From assembly GCF_032062135.1 (NCBI RefSeq), contig NC_092862.1, positions 46,554,437 to 46,618,436 of the forward strand: 64,000 nucleotides of DNA, given 5' to 3'. Every line of letters begins with the position of its first letter. Within the stretch, counting starts at the first letter, position 1. Below, piece by piece: positions 61,613 to 64,000 of the stretch. Source of the stretch: Pyxicephalus adspersus (taxonomy: Eukaryota; Chordata; Amphibia; Anura; Pyxicephalidae). A program made the translations under genes and the position numbers. The notes under the pieces were generated by a model. The model was not told the origin of the DNA and did not search any database. It was given only the letters and a program-made list of their open reading frames with translations.

Positions 61613-63204
61613 ACGACCTGGGGAGAAGACGCAGAGTTGTTATTAATTGCCTCCACCACGCCCACGTTGTCGCAATGAAAACACACTTTCCTATCCCGCA
61701 ACAACTGGCCCCACAATGTCAAGGCGACCACTATGGGGAACAATTCCAACAAGACCAAGTTTTTGCACAAACCACCCTGCCGCCACTCCGCCGGCCATGG
61801 TTCTGCGCTCCAATGTCCCGCAAAATAAGCCCCGTAACCGCAGCTCCCAGCTGCGTCAGTCCACAAATCCATTGAAACATTATCCACTGGAGCGGCCAAC
61901 CACAAAGACCGCCCATTGTACTGCTCCAAAAAACGCCGCCAAACTCCCAAATCCCTGCGCAGCACGCGTGTTATTCTAATAAAATGATCAGGCCCTCGTA
62001 CCCCTGCAGTAGCAGCCGACAATCTCCGACTAAAAATCCTCCCCATGGGCATAATCCTGCATGCAAAGTTCAGCTTACCTAAAAGAGACTGTAACTCCCG
62101 CAAACGAATCTTCTTTAGACAACAAGCCCTCTCCACTTCAACCTTCAAAGCCCCCAATTTGTCAGCAGGCAGCCTGCACTCCATCTTAACCGAGTCCAAA
62201 GTTATCCCCAGAAAAGACAACTCAGTTGTGGGACCCACCGTTTTTTCCCCAGCAAGAGGCACACCAAACCCCGCAGCCACATGCTCCAAAGTGCCCAACA
62301 AATTGGCACAGACCAAAGAATCTCTTGGGCCAACACAAAAGAAATCATCCAAGTAGTGAATTATAGACCTAGCGCCAGCCACTTCCCGCACCACCCATTC
62401 AACAAATGAGCTAAACAATTCAAATAATGAGCAAGAAATAGAACAGCCCATCGGTAAACACTTGTCCACATAAAATCCCCCCTCCCAATAGCAACCCAGC
62501 AACCAAAAACTGTCAGGATGAACTGGCAACAAACGGAAAGCGGACTCAACCTCCGCCTTCGCCATTAAACAACCCTGTCCGGCCTTTCGCACCAACGCCA
62601 CTGCCGCATCAAAAGAAGTATACACCACTTTGCACAATTCAGGCGCAATGCCATCATTAACAGATCCACCTTTTGGGTAAGATAAATGGTGTATCATACG
62701 AAACTGATTTGGTTCCCGCTTGGGCACCACCCCCAAAGGGGAAACAATCAAATTTTTAAGTGGCGGCTCCACAAAAGGCCCCGCCATCCGACCCAACGCT
62801 ACCTCTTTTTGTAGTTTTGCAGTGACAATACCCGGATTAAGTAATGCTGAACGCAAGTTCCTCCTTACCCTGGGAATACTTACCATATCACAGGGGATCC
62901 TGAAGCCAACCGAAAAACCTTCAGCCAACATCCTTGCTGCATTCTGATCCGGATACTTACTTATAAATAGAGCCATGCTTTCCACCTTCACCGGGCTCAT
63001 CCCTTTTTCCTGCAAAATCATTGGGGCGTCCCCGCCCCTTAGCCAAACACCGGGCTCCCGAGTGTGCCCCGCCACAGCTGGAACACTCGTGCTTAAATCT
63101 ACAGGTGGCCCCAAACTTACAGGTGCCCTCATTGAACAACCAACATAAACCCTTTCGCTTACCTGCCAGGGATCCCGCCACTCCTGAACCCCCGGCGCTT
63201 CCAA
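61402..63204 (-). CDS. Reverse transcriptase-RNase H of YR retrotransposon
   Basis: Unbroken frame of about 600 codons; the first ATG is at 63132 (residue 25). The RT domain runs from about residue 120 to 390: a PLGVVPK segment near 156-162, motif A as KAEVESAF at 216-223, motif B-like CLPMGCSIS at 249-257, and motif C YLDD at 284-287. RNase H follows at about 446-565 with its acidic set D450 (DLWTDAAG), E487, D512 (HCDN) and D562 (ADSLSR). This copies element RNA to DNA and removes the RNA strand. Motif A carries Glu218 (GAG, 62551-62553) where RTs normally have a catalytic Asp, so this copy may be inactive in cis although otherwise open. The 3' end overlaps the YR frame by about 210 bp. Confidence 0.93.
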   Translation of the reverse strand: MEAPGVQEWRDPWQVSERVYVGCSMRAPVSLGPPVDLSTSVPAVAGHTREPGVWLRGGDAPMILQEKGMSPVKVESMALFISKYPDQNAARMLAEGFSVGFRIPCDMVSIPRVRRNLRSALLNPGIVTAKLQKEVALGRMAGPFVEPPLKNLIVSPLGVVPKREPNQFRMIHHLSYPKGGSVNDGIAPELCKVVYTSFDAAVALVRKAGQGCLMAKAEVESAFRLLPVHPDSFWLLGCYWEGGFYVDKCLPMGCSISCSLFELFSSFVEWVVREVAGARSIIHYLDDFFCVGPRDSLVCANLLGTLEHVAAGFGVPLAGEKTVGPTTELSFLGITLDSVKMECRLPADKLGALKVEVERACCLKKIRLRELQSLLGKLNFACRIMPMGRIFSRRLSAATAGVRGPDHFIRITRVLRRDLGVWRRFLEQYNGRSLWLAAPVDNVSMDLWTDAAGSCGYGAYFAGHWSAEPWPAEWRQGGLCKNLVLLELFPIVVALTLWGQLLRDRKVCFHCDNVGVVEAINNNSASSPQVVCLLQHLVLLCLQLNIHVRAVHVPGRENVIADSLSRFQWERFREAAPGADKQGTPCPEEMWSVIWGSSLS

Positions 63205-63438
63205 GAAAGGGCAAGTGCGACATCCTAGCTGATGTCATAAGCCGCATCCAAAGGCTGATGTCCTTATGATCCCATCGCATACCTGGCCTCATCGCCTTCC
63301 TCTGGCGGAACTGTTCATCATACCTAAGCCATGCGATCCCGCCATACACCCTATAAGCCTCACTGATGGCATCCAAGTAGCAAAACAGGGCCGAGCAATT
63401 CTCGGGCGCCCGCTCTCCCACGATACCTTCAGGCCTGC
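62957..63438 (-). CDS. Partial gag-like protein with CCCH and CCHC-like zinc fingers
   Basis: Open frame of about 160 codons with no ATG at its upstream end, so it is the 3' part of a gag-like gene. The residue numbers below start from the GTG at 63421. Residues 93-111 form a CCCH finger (C93-x7-C101-x5-C107-x3-H111), followed at once by a CCHC-like knuckle (C113-x2-C116-x3-H120-x4-C125). The tail is Arg/Gly-rich. Such zinc-finger gag tails precede RT in DIRS and Ngaro elements and presumably bind element RNA. It overlaps the RT frame by about 250 bp in a different frame, which implies frameshifting or separate initiation. The upstream edge coincides with a TTTTTCACAG sequence at 63439-63449, so the frame either starts as a spliced exon or is cut by 5' truncation. 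Confidence 0.7.
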
Positions 63439-63828
63439 TTTCTGTGAAAAATAATTAGACAGCTGCAGACTGAAGCTAAAAAGTAGGGGCAAAAGATTTC
63501 CACTCCCTACCATTGCCGCACTGTAAATCAATATTCTTTTGAAGATTTGTTTGCTTGAGTTTAATTGTTAAAAGCTTGTTTTATATGCAGGGCATATTGC
63601 TTGCAAAGAACAGCACAGCATTAGCATTCTACCTTCGGAGATCACAGGAACATTACTATTTTTGATGTTGGGTTTCATAGCAACAGTTGCAATTGTGACA
63701 GATCAGTGCAAAAGACAGAAAGCTTCTTGCAACGTTATAATATTATTTTTTCTATAAAAAGGTTCAGAGGGAAAAAAAATCACATTTTTAATAAAAGGAA
63801 ACCTGTCATGAGTTGTGCAGGTGGTCAT

Positions 63829-64000
63829 ATTATTATTAATAAACCATATTTATATAGCACCAACATGCATGAGCAGTACGTTAAATAGGGGTTGCAAATG
63901 ACAGACAGATACAAACAAAGACCCAGGAAGGAGGAGAGAACCCTGTCCAGAAGAGCTCACAATCTAAGAGGAGGAGATGGGGAATACAATAGGAGGAGGA
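63829..64000 (-). repeat. (TAA)n-tailed unit, minus orientation, runs off the window
   Basis: 'attattattaataaacc', 'tatagcaccaacatg', 'aggggttgcaaatgacagac', 'gagctcacaatctaagagg', and continuing GA-rich sequence at the window edge, so the unit is longer than other copies show. Confidence 0.65.

Larger units (their letters stand above)
59520..63441 (-). mobile_element. DIRS/Ngaro-type tyrosine-recombinase retrotransposon
   Basis: A GC-richer block coding on the minus strand in the order gag zinc-finger part, RT-RNase H, tyrosine recombinase, SGNH hydrolase. RT plus YR without an integrase or protease defines YR retrotransposons (DIRS order). The SGNH frame and the absence of a methyltransferase-like domain point to the Ngaro side, because hydrolase-like frames have been described in some Ngaro elements. 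The RT, YR and SGNH frames are long and unbroken, suggesting a young copy. The left limit is set loosely by an AATAAA on the minus strand at 59535-59540. The right limit is where the gag frame meets AT-rich DNA near 63441. I could not identify the split direct repeats (A1-B1-A2-B2) expected of Ngaro or the inverted repeats of DIRS, so termini and family are provisional, and the copy may be 5'-truncated. Confidence 0.85.
23929..64000 (-). other. dlgap1: dlgap1 upstream intron (partial, over 40 kb)
   Basis: Everything right of exon 23564-23928 appears to be one large intron, since no further DLGAP coding sequence could be found on the minus strand. It holds the YR retroelement and many small repeats listed separately. 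I see nothing recognisable in 23929-25869, 26131-27439, 27546-29524, 30276-35273, 35367-36771, 36936-37837, 38079-39821 (though 38740-39060 is GC-richer and T-run-flanked and may be an unplaced repeat), 41006-43552, 47370-48999, 49014-49810, 51621-52299, 52956-54778 (53880-54060 is a GC-richer patch, probably a repeat), 55367-57008, 57499-58611 and 58853-59500. An untested alternative is that short non-coding or alternative 5' exons lie in it. Confidence 0.7.

Noticed and set aside
59844..63269. Many plus-strand frames of 60-111 codons opposite the retroelement
   Set aside because: Shadows of the minus-strand coding sequence; Pro/His-rich, with no conserved motifs.
1..64000. CRISPR arrays, operons or prokaryotic genes
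   Set aside because: No direct-repeat/spacer pattern or dense coding; this is intron-rich vertebrate DNA.

Overview
This is vertebrate nuclear DNA, most likely from a frog. It is AT-rich, has only three short host-gene exons, and is crowded with small interspersed repeats. The frog call rests on repeat families I associate with anuran genomes: units ending in an 'acagcgctgcgtaatatgttgg'-type tail plus (TAA)n, and palindromic elements with 'aatcaggccc' termini. That part is recognition from memory, not a search.

Host gene. Three minus-strand exons (23564-23928, 19708-19799, 4679-5103) encode consecutive parts of a DLGAP/SAPAP/GKAP postsynaptic scaffold protein, best matched to DLGAP1. Their splice sites and phases join into one open frame. 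The middle exon is only 92 bp and was found by its splice sites and by phase. The rest of the gene lies outside: N-terminal exons beyond 64000 and the C-terminal part of the GH1 domain below position 1. The whole window is therefore exon plus intron of this gene.

Introns. The 3' introns (1-4678 and 5104-19707) hold a Harbinger-like MITE copy, a hAT-type element with an 8-bp target-site duplication, a hairpin built from two inverted (TAA)n-tailed units, SINEs and a palindromic MITE family. Intron 19800-23563 holds three diverged copies of another repeat. The large 5' intron (23929-64000 and beyond) holds more of the same, plus a Harbinger-like MITE, two Tc1-like transposase remnants, a TTAA-flanked palindromic element, an LTR-like GC-rich block, a pair of about 500-bp direct repeats 2.2 kb apart, and CTCF-like motifs.

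Retroelement. The most notable block is 59.5-63.44 kb, minus strand. It is a tyrosine-recombinase (YR) retrotransposon of the DIRS/Ngaro kind, with long open frames for a gag zinc-finger part, RT-RNase H, YR, and an SGNH-hydrolase-like protein. It is GC-richer than its surroundings and lies in the same orientation as dlgap1. The RT has Glu where motif A normally has Asp. The SGNH frame has no upstream ATG but opens exactly at a strong 3' splice-site sequence, which suggests it is made from a spliced RNA.

No RNA genes other than tRNA-derived SINEs, no CRISPR and no prokaryotic features were seen.
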